DNA from: Shimia_B sp038525525
GTDB lineage: Bacteria > Pseudomonadota > Alphaproteobacteria > Rhodobacterales > Rhodobacteraceae
Direction of reading: 5' to 3'
Assembly: GCA_038525525.1 (NCBI GenBank)
Contig: JBCBHO010000004.1
Span: 124,001-188,000 of the forward strand
Length of the DNA: 64,000 nt
Each line of letters begins with the position of its first letter. Position 1 is the stretch's first letter. The position numbers and the translations under genes were made by a program. The notes below the pieces were generated by a model. The model did not search any database, was not told the origin of the DNA, and saw only the letters and a list, made by a program, of their open reading frames with translations. Positions 41,672 through 50,983 of the stretch are shown piece by piece.

Positions 41672-41759
41672 GGGGCGTTCTAGGCTGCGCCTGCGAGGCT
41701 TGCAACGCCGCCGCCCCGCGCGGCTTGCAACTGTGCCCTGCGCGCCCTAGCCGTCCGGC

Positions 41760-43259
41760 ATGGCCGCCCCGGACTTCAATCTTGCCGCCCACGTGCTGGC
41801 CCGCGCCCCCGAGCAGCCCGACAAGATCGCGCTCGCCGTCCTCGGCCCCGCGCGGGCGGAGCGCTGGAGCTATGGCAAGCTCGAAGCGGCGGTGCGCGGC
41901 GTGGGCCATGGGCTTCTCGAGGCGGGCCTCCGCCCCGGCGACCAGCTCCTCCTGCGGCTGGGCAACGGCGTGGCATTCCCGCTCGCCTTTCTCGGGGCGA
42001 TCGCCGTGGGCATCGTGCCCATTCCGACCTCGGCACAGCTCACGCGGCCCGAGATCGACTCGCTCCTCGCCCACATCCCTCCGGCGGCGCTAGTCTGCGG
42101 CCCGGGCCTCGCCCTGCCCTCCGAGGCGCACCCGACGATCACGGAGGCCGCGCTCCTTGCCATGGCCAAGGGTCCACCGGCCCAGTTCGCGCGCGGGTCG
42201 GCAGAGCGGCTGGCCTACGTCATGTTCACGTCCGGGACCTCGGGCCGCCCGCGCGCCGTGGCCCATGCCCACCGTGCCATCCTCGCCCGCACCATGATGT
42301 TCGCGGGCTGGTACGGCCTCACACCCGAAGACCGCCTGCTTCACGCTGGCGCGCTCAACTGGACGTTCACGCTGGGCACGGGGCTCCTCGATCCCTGGAC
42401 GATGGGCGCCACGGCGCTCGTCCCGGCGGAAGGGACGGCGCTCACCGCCCTGCCCCTCCTCCTCAAGCGCCACGACGCCACGCTCTTTGCCGCCGCACCG
42501 GGCGTGCTACGGAAGCTCCTGAAGACGCCGGAGAAGCTCGCGCTCCCCCGGCTCCGCCACACGCTGACGGCCGGCGAGCACCTGCAGCCCGCGCTGCGCG
42601 ACGCCTGGGAGGCGGCCACCGGCACGGGGCTCTACGATGCCTACGGCATGACCGAATGCTCCACCTTCCTTTCCGCCTCTCCCGCGGGCGCGCCCTCGCT
42701 GACCGCGCAGCCCGGGCGGCGGGTGAAGATCATGGAAGACGGCACCATCGCCATCCACCGCGGCGAACAGGGGCTCATGCTGGGCTACGTCGAGGCCGGG
42801 CGCGCCGGAGAGACGCACGCCCCGGGCCTGACCCCGAATCTAACGCCGGGCCTCTCCCTCCATCTTCCGCTGGAAGGCGATCATTTCCTCACCTCCGACC
42901 GCGCGCGCCAGGACGCGGACGGCACCATCCACTACGAGGGGCGTACAGGCGAGATGATGAACGCCGGCGGCTACCGCGTGAGCCCGCTCGAGGTGGAAGC
43001 CGCACTCGGCAGCCTCGCGGGCATCGAGGACGTGGCCGTGGCAGAGGTGCCCGTGAAGGACACCTCGATCATCGTTGCCTTCCACACCGGGCCCGCAGCG
43101 ATCCCGCCCGCGACGTGGCAGGCCCATCTGGAGGCCAGTCTCGCCCGGTACAAACATCCCCGTGCGCTGGTGCACTTGCCCGCCCTGCCGCGCTCTGCCA
43201 ATGGGAAGCTCATCCGCCGCGCGCTCCCCCAGCTTTTCGAGGCCGCCCCCGATGATTAA
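41760..43259 (+). CDS. AMP-dependent acyl-CoA synthetase family protein
   Basis: This 499-aa ligase of the ANL superfamily has the AMP-binding loop YVMFTSGTSGRPRAVAHAH, the aromatic motif YDAYGMTECS, the hinge in DGTIHYEGRTGEMMNAGGYRVSP (seen as EGRTGEMMNAGGYRVSP) and the late catalytic Lys in SANGKLIRRALP. It is of the short type seen for medium-chain or aromatic acids; the acid is unknown. It overlaps the following FrnE-like gene by 8 bp. Confidence 0.88.
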   Translation: MAAPDFNLAAHVLARAPEQPDKIALAVLGPARAERWSYGKLEAAVRGVGHGLLEAGLRPGDQLLLRLGNGVAFPLAFLGAIAVGIVPIPTSAQLTRPEIDSLLAHIPPAALVCGPGLALPSEAHPTITEAALLAMAKGPPAQFARGSAERLAYVMFTSGTSGRPRAVAHAHRAILARTMMFAGWYGLTPEDRLLHAGALNWTFTLGTGLLDPWTMGATALVPAEGTALTALPLLLKRHDATLFAAAPGVLRKLLKTPEKLALPRLRHTLTAGEHLQPALRDAWEAATGTGLYDAYGMTECSTFLSASPAGAPSLTAQPGRRVKIMEDGTIAIHRGEQGLMLGYVEAGRAGETHAPGLTPNLTPGLSLHLPLEGDHFLTSDRARQDADGTIHYEGRTGEMMNAGGYRVSPLEVEAALGSLAGIEDVAVAEVPVKDTSIIVAFHTGPAAIPPATWQAHLEASLARYKHPRALVHLPALPRSANGKLIRRALPQLFEAAPDD

Positions 43260-43902
43260 GCTCGACATCCTTTCCGACCCGATCTGCCCGTGGTGCTATA
43301 TCGGCAAGACGCAGCTCGACCGCGCGCTGGCCGAGCATCCCGATCACCCCTTCACGATCGAATGGCATCCCTTCCAGCTCAACCCCGACATGGCCCGCGA
43401 GGGGATGGACCGGGCGGAGTATCTGGAGCGCAAGTTCGGCGGCAAGGAGGCCGCCGTGCAGGTCTACGGCCAGATCCAGCGCCACGCCGACGGCATCGGG
43501 CTCACCGCCAATCTGGGCGACATCGAGCGCACGCCGAACACGATCGACGCGCACCGCCTGATCCACTGGGCGGGCATCGAGGCGCGCCAGGGCCCCGTCG
43601 TCGACGCGCTCTTTCAGGCCTATTTCGTGGACGGCCGCGACATCGGAGACGCAGAGGTGCTCGCCGATATCGCCGACAGCGCGGGCCTCGACGCGGCCGC
43701 CGTGCAAAAGCTTCTCGCGACCGACGAGGACGTGCAGATGATCCGCGACCGGGACGCCCATAGCCGGGAGATGGGCGTGAATTCCGTGCCCACCTTCATC
43801 GTGGCGGGCCAGCACGCCGTGCCGGGCGCGCAGCCGCCGGAGCTCTGGGCGAAGGTCATCGCGGAAATCACTGAAAAGATGGACGAAAGCGACACCGCTT
43901 GA
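43252..43902 (+). CDS. DsbA family oxidoreductase (FrnE-like)
   Basis: This 216-aa cytoplasmic thioredoxin-fold protein has the redox motif CPWC in LSDPICPWCYIGKTQLDRAL near the N-terminus. The helical insert contains EWHPFQLNPDMAREGMDRAEYLERKFGG (seen in parts) and the cis-Pro loop NSVPTFIVAG. It is the FrnE/2-hydroxychromene-2-carboxylate isomerase-like group, linked to disulfide handling or polyketide modification. Its start lies inside the preceding gene end (8-bp overlap); its stop overlaps the next gene as TTGA. Confidence 0.9.
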   Translation: MIKLDILSDPICPWCYIGKTQLDRALAEHPDHPFTIEWHPFQLNPDMAREGMDRAEYLERKFGGKEAAVQVYGQIQRHADGIGLTANLGDIERTPNTIDAHRLIHWAGIEARQGPVVDALFQAYFVDGRDIGDAEVLADIADSAGLDAAAVQKLLATDEDVQMIRDRDAHSREMGVNSVPTFIVAGQHAVPGAQPPELWAKVIAEITEKMDESDTA

Positions 43903-45092
43903 GCGTCGCCAGCCCAGCCCTGACGCAAGAACGCGCCTCGCTGCGTTTCATCGCGCTCTCGGCGTTTCTCGTCTCCACCGTCGCGCTCGGCATCGACATG
44001 ATGCTGGCCTCTCTGCCCGAGATCGGCGTGGCGCTCTCGCCCGCCGATCCTGCGCGCGCCACGCTCGTGATGGGCTCCTTCTTCATCGCGCTGGGGGTCT
44101 CCACGCTCTTCGTGGGCCCGCTGCTCGACGCCTATGGCCGCCGCCCGGTGATCCTCGCCGGTCTCGCACTTTACATGCTGGGCGGGCTCCTAAGCTGGGT
44201 GGCGCCCACGCTCGAGGTGATGCTGGCGGGCCGCGCGCTCATGGGCGTGGGCGCGGCGGCCCCGCGCATCGGGGTACAGGCGATCATCCGGGACCGATTT
44301 GAAGGGCGCAAGATGGCCGCCACGGTGTCGCTCGTCATGATGATCTTCACGCTCGTGCCGGGCATCGCGCCGCTTCTGGGCGCCTGGATCGAGGCGCTCT
44401 TGGGCTGGCGGGCGGTCTTTGCCGTGTTTCCGCTCTTTGGCGCCGTGGGCTTCATCTGGTTTGCCCTGCAACAGCCCGAGACGCTGCGCACCCGCCGAGC
44501 GTTCTCGCCCCGCTCCTGGGGCGCGCAGGTCGCGGCCTGCCTGCGGCTGCCGGTCTTTCGCCGCGCGGCCGCGATCCAGCTTTTCGTCTTTGCCTCGCTC
44601 TACGGGTTCCTGACCGCGGGCCCCGCGATCTTCACGGAGCGGTTCGGGATCGGGGACCTTTACCACTACCTCTTCGGCGCGGCCTCGATCACCGGCGCGT
44701 TCGCCTCCTTCGTCAACGCGCGTCTTGTCGAGCGGCTGGGCATGGTGCGGCTTCTACGCGCCTCGCTCGCGGCCTACGGGCTCGTCGTGGGTCTGAGCCT
44801 CCTGGGGCTTGTGGTGGGGCTCGGGCTCCCCGCCTTCTTCGTGGCGATGTTCTCGGGCTTTTTCGTGCTGGGCTTCGTCATTGGCAACGCGCAGGCGCTG
44901 GGGCTGCAGCCGTTGCCTGACGCCGCGGGAACGGGCTCGGCCACGCTGCAGGCGGTTTCCACGCTGGGCGCGGGCGCGCTGGCAATCCCCATCCCGCTCC
45001 TTTTCACGGGGAGCGCGGAGGCGATGGTGACGGCGCAGCTCCTCTTCGGGGCCGTGGCGCTTTGGTCGGCTTTCCTGCTCACGCCGGACTAG
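43899..45092 (+). CDS. MFS drug exporter of the Bcr/CflA type
   Basis: This 397-aa protein has about twelve hydrophobic segments. The family signature is GPLLDAYGRRPVILAGLALY in the first cytoplasmic loop, and RALMGVGAAAPRIGVQAIIRD follows in segment 4-5, as in Bcr/CflA exporters. It starts with TTG overlapping the frnE-like stop. Its 3' end overlaps the convergent mfd gene by 14 bp. The substrate is unknown. Confidence 0.88.
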   Translation: MSVASPALTQERASLRFIALSAFLVSTVALGIDMMLASLPEIGVALSPADPARATLVMGSFFIALGVSTLFVGPLLDAYGRRPVILAGLALYMLGGLLSWVAPTLEVMLAGRALMGVGAAAPRIGVQAIIRDRFEGRKMAATVSLVMMIFTLVPGIAPLLGAWIEALLGWRAVFAVFPLFGAVGFIWFALQQPETLRTRRAFSPRSWGAQVAACLRLPVFRRAAAIQLFVFASLYGFLTAGPAIFTERFGIGDLYHYLFGAASITGAFASFVNARLVERLGMVRLLRASLAAYGLVVGLSLLGLVVGLGLPAFFVAMFSGFFVLGFVIGNAQALGLQPLPDAAGTGSATLQAVSTLGAGALAIPIPLLFTGSAEAMVTAQLLFGAVALWSAFLLTPD

Positions 45093-48000
45093 GCGCGGCC
45101 TTCTTCTTCTTGATCGTGCCCGCCCGCTCGGCGAGGTCGCGGGCGATAGCGAAGGCGCCCTTGATCTTGTCGGCGTCCTTTTTCCAGTCGCGGCGGACGA
45201 TGATCTTGTTGTCCTTCACCTTCGCGAGCCCACGCTGATCCTCGATGAAGGCCACGAGCCCCTCGGGGGAGGCGAACTTGTCGTTGTGGAACTGGACCGT
45301 GGCGCCCTTCGGGCCGCCGTCGAGCTTGGCGATGCCCGCGCGCTTGCACATGGCCTTGATCCGCACGACGAGGAGGAGCGTGTTGACCTCCTTCGGGAGC
45401 GGCCCGAAGCGGTCGATCATCTCGGCGGCGAAGCCTTCGAGCTCCACCTTCGTCGTGAGCGAGGACAGCCGCCGGTAGAGCCCGAGCCGCACGTCGAGGT
45501 CGGGCACGTATTCCTCGGGGATGAGGACCGGCACGCCGAGGTTGATCTGCGGCGCCCATTGGCCATCGTCGTCGTCGGTGAGGCCCTCGGCCTCGCCGGA
45601 GCGGATCTTGGCGATCGCCTCCTCGAGCATCTGCTGGTAAAGCTCGTAGCCCACGTCGCGCATCTGGCCCGATTGCTCCTCACCCAAGAGGTTACCCGCG
45701 CCGCGTATGTCCAAGTCCTGACTGGCCAAAGTGAACCCAGCGCCGAGGCTGTCGAGGGAGCCCAGCACGCGCAGCCGCTTCTCCGCGGCGGGGGTGAGCT
45801 TCATGCGGGGCTTCGTCGTCAGATAGGCGTAGGCGCGGGTCTTCGCGCGGCCCACCCGGCCCCGGATCTGGTAGAGCTGGGAGAGGCCGAACATGTCCGC
45901 GCGGTGCACGATCATCGTGTTTGCCGTGGGGATGTCGAGGCCGCTTTCCACGATGGTGGTGGCCAGAAGCACGTCGTACTTGCCATCGTAGAAAGCATTC
46001 ATCCGGTCATCGAGTTCGCCCGCCGCGAGCTGCCCGTGGGCCGTCACGAACGTCACCTCCGGCACCTCCCGCTTCAGCCAGTCCTCCATCTCCGGCAGGT
46101 CGGAGATGCGCGGGACGACGAAGAAGCTCTGCCCGCCGCGGTAATGCTCGCGCAGCAGCGCCTCGCGGAGGGTGACCGTGTCGAACTCGCTCACATAGGT
46201 CCGGATGGCGAGGCGGTCGACGGGCGGCGTGCCGATGATGGAGAGGTCGCGCACGCCCGAGAGGCTGAGCTGCAGCGTGCGGGGGATCGGCGTCGCCGTG
46301 AGCGTGAGCACGTGGATGTTGGAGCGCATCTGCTTCATCCGCTCTTTGTGCGTCACACCAAAGCGCTGTTCTTCGTCGATGATGAGGAGCCCGAGGTTTT
46401 GGAAGCGGACCTGCTTGGCCAGGACCGCATGGGTTCCCACCACGATATCGACGGTGCCCTTGGCCAGCCCTTCCCGCGTCTTCGCTGCCTCCTTTGCATT
46501 GACAAAGCGCGACAAGGCTCTGACCTGCAACGGAAATCCGCGGAATCTCTCCATGAAGCTCTGCGCGTGCTGGCGCGCGAGCAGCGTCGTGGGCGCGATG
46601 ACGGCCACCTGCACGCCCGACATGGCCGCCACGAAAGCCGCGCGCATGGCGACCTCGGTCTTGCCGAAGCCCACATCGCCGCAGATGAGCCGGTCCATGG
46701 GCTGGCCCGCGGTGAGGTCCGCGATCGTGGCCTCGATGGCGGTGAGCTGGTCGTCGGTCTCGTCATAGGGGAAGCGGGCGGAAAACGCGTCCCACATGCC
46801 CGGCGGCGGCTCGAGGATCGGCGCCTTGCGGAGCGCGCGCTCGGCGGCGATGCGGATGAGCCGCTCCGCCATCTCCTTGATGCGCTCCTTGAGCTTGGCC
46901 TTCTTGGCCTGCCAGGCGCCGCCGCCCAGCTTGTCGAGAAGCCCCTCCTCGTGGCCGAAGCGGCTCAGGAGCTCGATATTCTCCACCGGCAGGTAAAGCT
47001 TCGAGTTTTCCGCGTATTCGAGCAGGATGCATTCGTGGGCGGCCCCGGCCGCTGTCACGATCTCAAGCCCCTTGAAGCGGCCCACGCCGTGATCGACATG
47101 GACGACGAGATCACCCGGCGCGAGGCTCTGCGTCTCGGTCAGGAAGTTCTCGGCGCGGCGCTTCTTCTTCGTCTGCCGGATGAGGCGGTCGCCCAGCACG
47201 TCTTGTTCGGAGATCACCACCATCTCTGGCGCCTCGAAGCCGTGCTCGAGCGCCCAGACGGCGAGGTAGACGCCCGGGCCCTTGAGGCCGTTCGCGTCCT
47301 TCACCGAGATCGCCTCCACGATGCCTTCGTCTTCGATGAGCCCCGTGAGCCGCTCCCGCGCGCCGTCCGAATAGCTCGCGATGACGACCGGCCTTTCCAC
47401 TGCTGTCGCGCGAATATGCGCCGACAACGCACCGAAAAGGCTCAGAGATTCCGACTGTCGCTCCGGCGCGAAATTGCGGCCGACGCGCCCGCCTGCATCT
47501 ATGGCGCCGGGCCCCGTGGGTTGCGGGAGCGGCGCGAACTGCACCACGCGGTGGCCTGCAACGGCCTCCTGCCAGGCCTCGTCATCGAGATAGAGATTGG
47601 CGGGCGGCGCAGGCTTGTAGACGCTGTCGAGCCGGCCTTTCGCTGTCATCGCTTCGCGGCGGGTATCGTACTGGTCGGCGATGCTCTCCCACCGCGCCAC
47701 GCGCGCGGCGGTGACCTGGTCGTCGAGCGTGACGGTCGCGTCCGGCAGGTAGTCGAAGAGCGTCTCGAGGCGCTCGTGGAAGAACGGCAGCCAATGCTCG
47801 AAGCCCTGGTGCTTGCGCCCCGCCGAAACGGCTTCGTAGAGCGGATCGTCGGTGCCCGCCGCGCCGAACTCCAGGCGGTAATTCTGCCGGAACCGCGTCA
47901 CCGCCGCCTCGTCGAGGATCACCTCGGAGACGGGCGCGAGCTCCACCGCGTCGAGCTTTTCGGTCGTGCGCTGGGTCGCCGGGTCGAAGCGGCGCGCGCC

Positions 48001-48543
48001 GTCGAGGACGTCGCCGAAGAGGTCGAGCCGCACGGGCCCGCCCTGTCCGGGCGCGAAGATGTCGATGATGCCGCCCCGGATCGCGTAATCGCCCGGCTCC
48101 ATCACCGTGGGCGACTGCGTGAAGCCCATCCGCACGAGGAATTTGCGCAGCGCTTCCTCGTCCACCCGCCCGCCGACACGCGCGGTGAAGGCCGCCTCGC
48201 GCAGCACATCCCGCGCAGGCACCCGCTGCGTGGCGGAATTCAAGGTCGTCAGCACCACGAAGCGCTCCGGCATGCCTGCGAGGAGCGCGGCGAGCGTCGC
48301 CATCCGCGTGGCGGTGATGTCCGCATTGGGCGAGACGCGGTCGTAAGGGAGGCAATCCCAACTCGGAAAGATCACCACCGGCATGTCGGGGGCAAAGAAG
48401 GCCAGCGCCGCGCGCATGGCCTCGAGGCGCTTGTCATCGCGCGCCACATGCACCACCGCGCCGCCCTCGGCCTCCTTCAGGACGAGCTGCGCGTCAAAGC
48501 CCTCGGGGGCCCCGGATGCCGTGATATGCGTGGGAGCGTTCAT
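45079..48543 (-). CDS. mfd: Transcription-repair coupling factor Mfd
   Basis: This 1154-aa helicase-translocase frees stalled RNA polymerase and recruits UvrA. The N-terminal UvrB-like module is seen in FPSWDCLPYDRVSPNADITATRM (in parts), the RNA polymerase-interacting domain in DLVVHVDHGVGRFKGLE, and the motor in GDVGFGKTEVAMRAAFVA (Walker A), DEEQRFGVTHKERMK (DEEQ box), TATPIPRTLQ and the TRG-type stretch QIRGRVGRA. The C-terminal UvrA-binding module follows. Length is standard. It overlaps the convergent MFS gene by 14 bp. Confidence 0.96.
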   Translation of the reverse strand: MNAPTHITASGAPEGFDAQLVLKEAEGGAVVHVARDDKRLEAMRAALAFFAPDMPVVIFPSWDCLPYDRVSPNADITATRMATLAALLAGMPERFVVLTTLNSATQRVPARDVLREAAFTARVGGRVDEEALRKFLVRMGFTQSPTVMEPGDYAIRGGIIDIFAPGQGGPVRLDLFGDVLDGARRFDPATQRTTEKLDAVELAPVSEVILDEAAVTRFRQNYRLEFGAAGTDDPLYEAVSAGRKHQGFEHWLPFFHERLETLFDYLPDATVTLDDQVTAARVARWESIADQYDTRREAMTAKGRLDSVYKPAPPANLYLDDEAWQEAVAGHRVVQFAPLPQPTGPGAIDAGGRVGRNFAPERQSESLSLFGALSAHIRATAVERPVVIASYSDGARERLTGLIEDEGIVEAISVKDANGLKGPGVYLAVWALEHGFEAPEMVVISEQDVLGDRLIRQTKKKRRAENFLTETQSLAPGDLVVHVDHGVGRFKGLEIVTAAGAAHECILLEYAENSKLYLPVENIELLSRFGHEEGLLDKLGGGAWQAKKAKLKERIKEMAERLIRIAAERALRKAPILEPPPGMWDAFSARFPYDETDDQLTAIEATIADLTAGQPMDRLICGDVGFGKTEVAMRAAFVAAMSGVQVAVIAPTTLLARQHAQSFMERFRGFPLQVRALSRFVNAKEAAKTREGLAKGTVDIVVGTHAVLAKQVRFQNLGLLIIDEEQRFGVTHKERMKQMRSNIHVLTLTATPIPRTLQLSLSGVRDLSIIGTPPVDRLAIRTYVSEFDTVTLREALLREHYRGGQSFFVVPRISDLPEMEDWLKREVPEVTFVTAHGQLAAGELDDRMNAFYDGKYDVLLATTIVESGLDIPTANTMIVHRADMFGLSQLYQIRGRVGRAKTRAYAYLTTKPRMKLTPAAEKRLRVLGSLDSLGAGFTLASQDLDIRGAGNLLGEEQSGQMRDVGYELYQQMLEEAIAKIRSGEAEGLTDDDDGQWAPQINLGVPVLIPEEYVPDLDVRLGLYRRLSSLTTKVELEGFAAEMIDRFGPLPKEVNTLLLVVRIKAMCKRAGIAKLDGGPKGATVQFHNDKFASPEGLVAFIEDQRGLAKVKDNKIIVRRDWKKDADKIKGAFAIARDLAERAGTIKKKKAAPSPA

Positions 48544-48594
48544 GGAAGCGTGTCACCTACGCGGGCGCGCCTCCGTGTCAAGATGCGCCCGGCC

Positions 48595-49116
48595 TCAGAG
48601 CGGCCCGAGCTGGAGGTTTTGGTACATCCCGAACATCGCCGTCACGAAGATCGCCACGATGCCCACCACCTGCGTGCCCAGCCGCTGCCGCGCCAGCGCA
48701 CGGTGCAGCGCCTCGCCGTGATTGGCGCCCCGGTCTATGCGCACCGCCGTCGAGAGCGCCATGCCTCCGACAAGGCTCAGCGGCCCGAAGATCAGGAAGA
48801 GCGCCTGCGCGATCTCGAGATCGTAGACGAAACCCAGAAGCGCAAGCGCGGTGAGGAAAAAGCACACGAAGCCCATGACCCATAGCCCCGAGACCTCCCC
48901 GATGAGCAAGAGGCGCCGCACCTTCAGCGCCACCAGCGTCTCCAGATCATCCTGCGCCTCGCCGCCGTGGCGCTTGGCGCGCTGGATCATGTCATAGGGG
49001 ACACCCAGTACGAAATACGACGCCGAGGACCAGATGACCGCGAGCACCATCCAATACCAGACGGTGGAGAAGGATCGAAAATCGATCACTTCCATCAGGG
49101 TCGTGTAGAAGTCCAA
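48595..49116 (-). CDS. Small membrane protein (annotated in relatives as component of SufBCD complex)
   Basis: This 173-aa protein has four hydrophobic segments: VWYWMVLAVIWSSASYFVLG, the LLLIGEVSGLWVMGFVCFF region, ALALLGFVYDLEIAQALFLIFGPLSLVGG (in parts) and VVGIVAIFVTAMFGMY. I recall similar Rhodobacteraceae proteins starting near MDWYxxxxEVIDMRSFS, which supports the TTG start at 49116 giving MDFYTTLMEVIDFRSFS. The name component of SufBCD complex is used for such proteins, but nothing in the sequence shows an Fe-S role. It lies just upstream of mfd on the same strand. Confidence 0.7.
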   Translation of the reverse strand: MDFYTTLMEVIDFRSFSTVWYWMVLAVIWSSASYFVLGVPYDMIQRAKRHGGEAQDDLETLVALKVRRLLLIGEVSGLWVMGFVCFFLTALALLGFVYDLEIAQALFLIFGPLSLVGGMALSTAVRIDRGANHGEALHRALARQRLGTQVVGIVAIFVTAMFGMYQNLQLGPL

Positions 49117-49255
49117 GCTCGCCTCGCCTTGCGCTTTTCGCGCGACCCTATGCGCCCGCCGCGCCGCGCGAAAGGGGCAAAGGGGAGCGGAGGCTTGAGA
49201 TGTGGGCAGCCCCGTGTCACTGACACAACGCACTCCAAGATCCACGCAGGCCTCG

Positions 49256-50245
49256 ATGACCCACGCCCCCTACCCCCTCGCCCGCCCGCGCCGCTTGCGC
49301 CGCACGTCTGCGCTCCGCGTTCTGGTGGCCGAAAACGTGCTCACACCCGCTGATTTCATTTGGCCCATTTTCGTGATGGATGGAAAGGACGCCGAGGAAG
49401 CCGTGGGATCGATGCCCGGCGTCGTGCGGCGCACGGTCGACCGCGTTGGCGCCGCGGCGAAAGAGGCATGGGCGCTCGGGGTTCCGGCGATCTGCATCTT
49501 TCCCTACACCGATCCCGCGCTCAAAACCGAGGATTGCGCCGAGGCCTGGAACCCGGACAACCTCTCGAACCGCGCGATCCGGGAGATCAAGTCTGCCTGC
49601 CCGGACATAGCGGTCATGACCGACATCGCCCTCGATCCTTATAACATCAACGGCCACGATGGCTTCGTGGAGGACGGGGTCATCGTCAACGACCGCAGCG
49701 TCGAGGCCCTCGTGAAGATGGCGCTCGCCCAGGCTGAGGCCGGGGCCGATATCCTCGGGCCCTCCGACATGATGGACGGGCGCATCGGCGCCATCCGCGA
49801 GACGCTGGAGGCCGAGGGCTTCCAGGACGTCACGATCCTGAGCTACGCGGCCAAGTATGCCAGCGCCTTCTACGGGCCGTTCCGCGATGCGGTGGGTGCC
49901 TCGGGCGCGCTCACCGGGAACAAGAAGACCTATCAGATGGACCCGGCCAATGGCGACGAGGCCATGGAGATGATCGCCCGTGACCTCTCCGAGGGGGCGG
50001 ACATGGTCATGGTGAAGCCCGGCCTCGCCTATCTCGACATATGCCGCCGCGTGAAAGAGACGTTTGGCGTCCCCACCTTCGCCTACCAGGTGTCTGGCGA
50101 ATACGCGATGATCGAGGCCGCGGCCGGGCATGGCTGGATCGACGGCGACGCAGTCATGCTCGAAAGCCTCATGGGCTTCAAGCGCGCGGGCTGCAACGGC
50201 ATCCTGACCTACTTCGCCCCGCGGGCTGCGCGGCTCCTCGCCTAA
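49256..50245 (+). CDS. hemB: Delta-aminolevulinic acid dehydratase (porphobilinogen synthase)
   Basis: This 329-aa enzyme joins two 5-aminolevulinate molecules to porphobilinogen in tetrapyrrole synthesis. It has RPRRLRRTSALRVLVAEN, FIWPIFVMDG, DIALDPYNINGHDG (a Mg-type rather than Zn-Cys active-site loop, as no Cys triad is seen), ADILGPSDMMDGRIGAIR, the Schiff-base Lys region SYAAKYASAFYGPFRDA, and MVKPGLAYLD with the second Lys. The start MTHAPYPLA was chosen by family length. Confidence 0.95.
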   Translation: MTHAPYPLARPRRLRRTSALRVLVAENVLTPADFIWPIFVMDGKDAEEAVGSMPGVVRRTVDRVGAAAKEAWALGVPAICIFPYTDPALKTEDCAEAWNPDNLSNRAIREIKSACPDIAVMTDIALDPYNINGHDGFVEDGVIVNDRSVEALVKMALAQAEAGADILGPSDMMDGRIGAIRETLEAEGFQDVTILSYAAKYASAFYGPFRDAVGASGALTGNKKTYQMDPANGDEAMEMIARDLSEGADMVMVKPGLAYLDICRRVKETFGVPTFAYQVSGEYAMIEAAAGHGWIDGDAVMLESLMGFKRAGCNGILTYFAPRAARLLA

Positions 50246-50335
50246 AGGCACCTCAAAGCGTGACAGGCCTGCGCAATCGGCGTATTGTCGCCATGAGACC
50301 GGGAACAACCGGCAGAGCAGATATCAGGCAGTGAC

Positions 50336-50893
50336 ATGACCCAGACACGACGGATGTTTTCCCTCGGCCTCCTGGCCGGCACGGCGGCCCTTGCGGGCTG
50401 CGGCAACGGGATCGGCAACGTAAACGATCAACGCATCGACGCCCGCGTCGACGGCACGCTCAATTTCATGTATCGCGAGTTCCCGGGCACGGTTCAGCTG
50501 GCTCGGAACGCCAACGGCCTCCTCGTGATGCCCCTCGTCACCGAGGCCGGCCTCGGGATCGGGGGTTCCTTCGGGCGCGGCGCGCTGCGCGTGAACGACG
50601 TGACGGTGGACTACTACTCCGCCGCTTCCGCGTCCGCGGGCCTTCAGATCGGCGCACAGCAATATGCCCACGTGCTCTTCTTCATGACCGAAGACGCGCT
50701 CATGGATTTCCGCCGCTCCCCGGGTTGGGCCGCGGGCGCTGATATCGAGTACGCGCTCCAGAACGAGGGCCAGAGCATCCGCGCGGAGACGACGACCTCG
50801 CTCGCGCCTGTGATCGCCGCCGTCTTCGGGCAGGCGGGCTTCCGCGTGGGCGCCACGCTCGAAGGCACTAAGTATACGCGTATCATTCCGTAG
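50336..50893 (+). CDS. SYLF/YSC84 domain lipoprotein
   Basis: This 185-aa protein has a Tat-like or Sec-type lipoprotein signal (TQTRRMFSLGLLAGTAALAGC) with the lipobox LAGC at residues about 19-22. The SYLF/YSC84 domain follows: GLLVMPLVTEAGLGIGGSFGRGAL, DYYSAASASAGLQIGAQ and FFMTEDALMDFRRSPGWAAGAD. These domains bind lipids in eukaryotes; the bacterial role is unknown. Two Arg near the N-terminus might suit Tat export. Confidence 0.87.
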   Translation: MTQTRRMFSLGLLAGTAALAGCGNGIGNVNDQRIDARVDGTLNFMYREFPGTVQLARNANGLLVMPLVTEAGLGIGGSFGRGALRVNDVTVDYYSAASASAGLQIGAQQYAHVLFFMTEDALMDFRRSPGWAAGADIEYALQNEGQSIRAETTTSLAPVIAAVFGQAGFRVGATLEGTKYTRIIP

Positions 50894-50983
50894 CGGTGCT
50901 GCGCGCACCGCCAATGAAACACGCTTTTCTTTCCCGCCCGCGCCCCCTAAAGCGCGGGCGACCTCATTCCGGAGCCTCCTCCC

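Noticed and set aside
45286..48885. Open frame of about 1200 codons on the plus strand opposite mfd
   Set aside because: It mirrors mfd codon by codon, is rich in Arg, His, Glu and Ala with no recognisable domain, and mfd on the other strand is a full, well-conserved protein. Long antisense frames are expected at this GC content.
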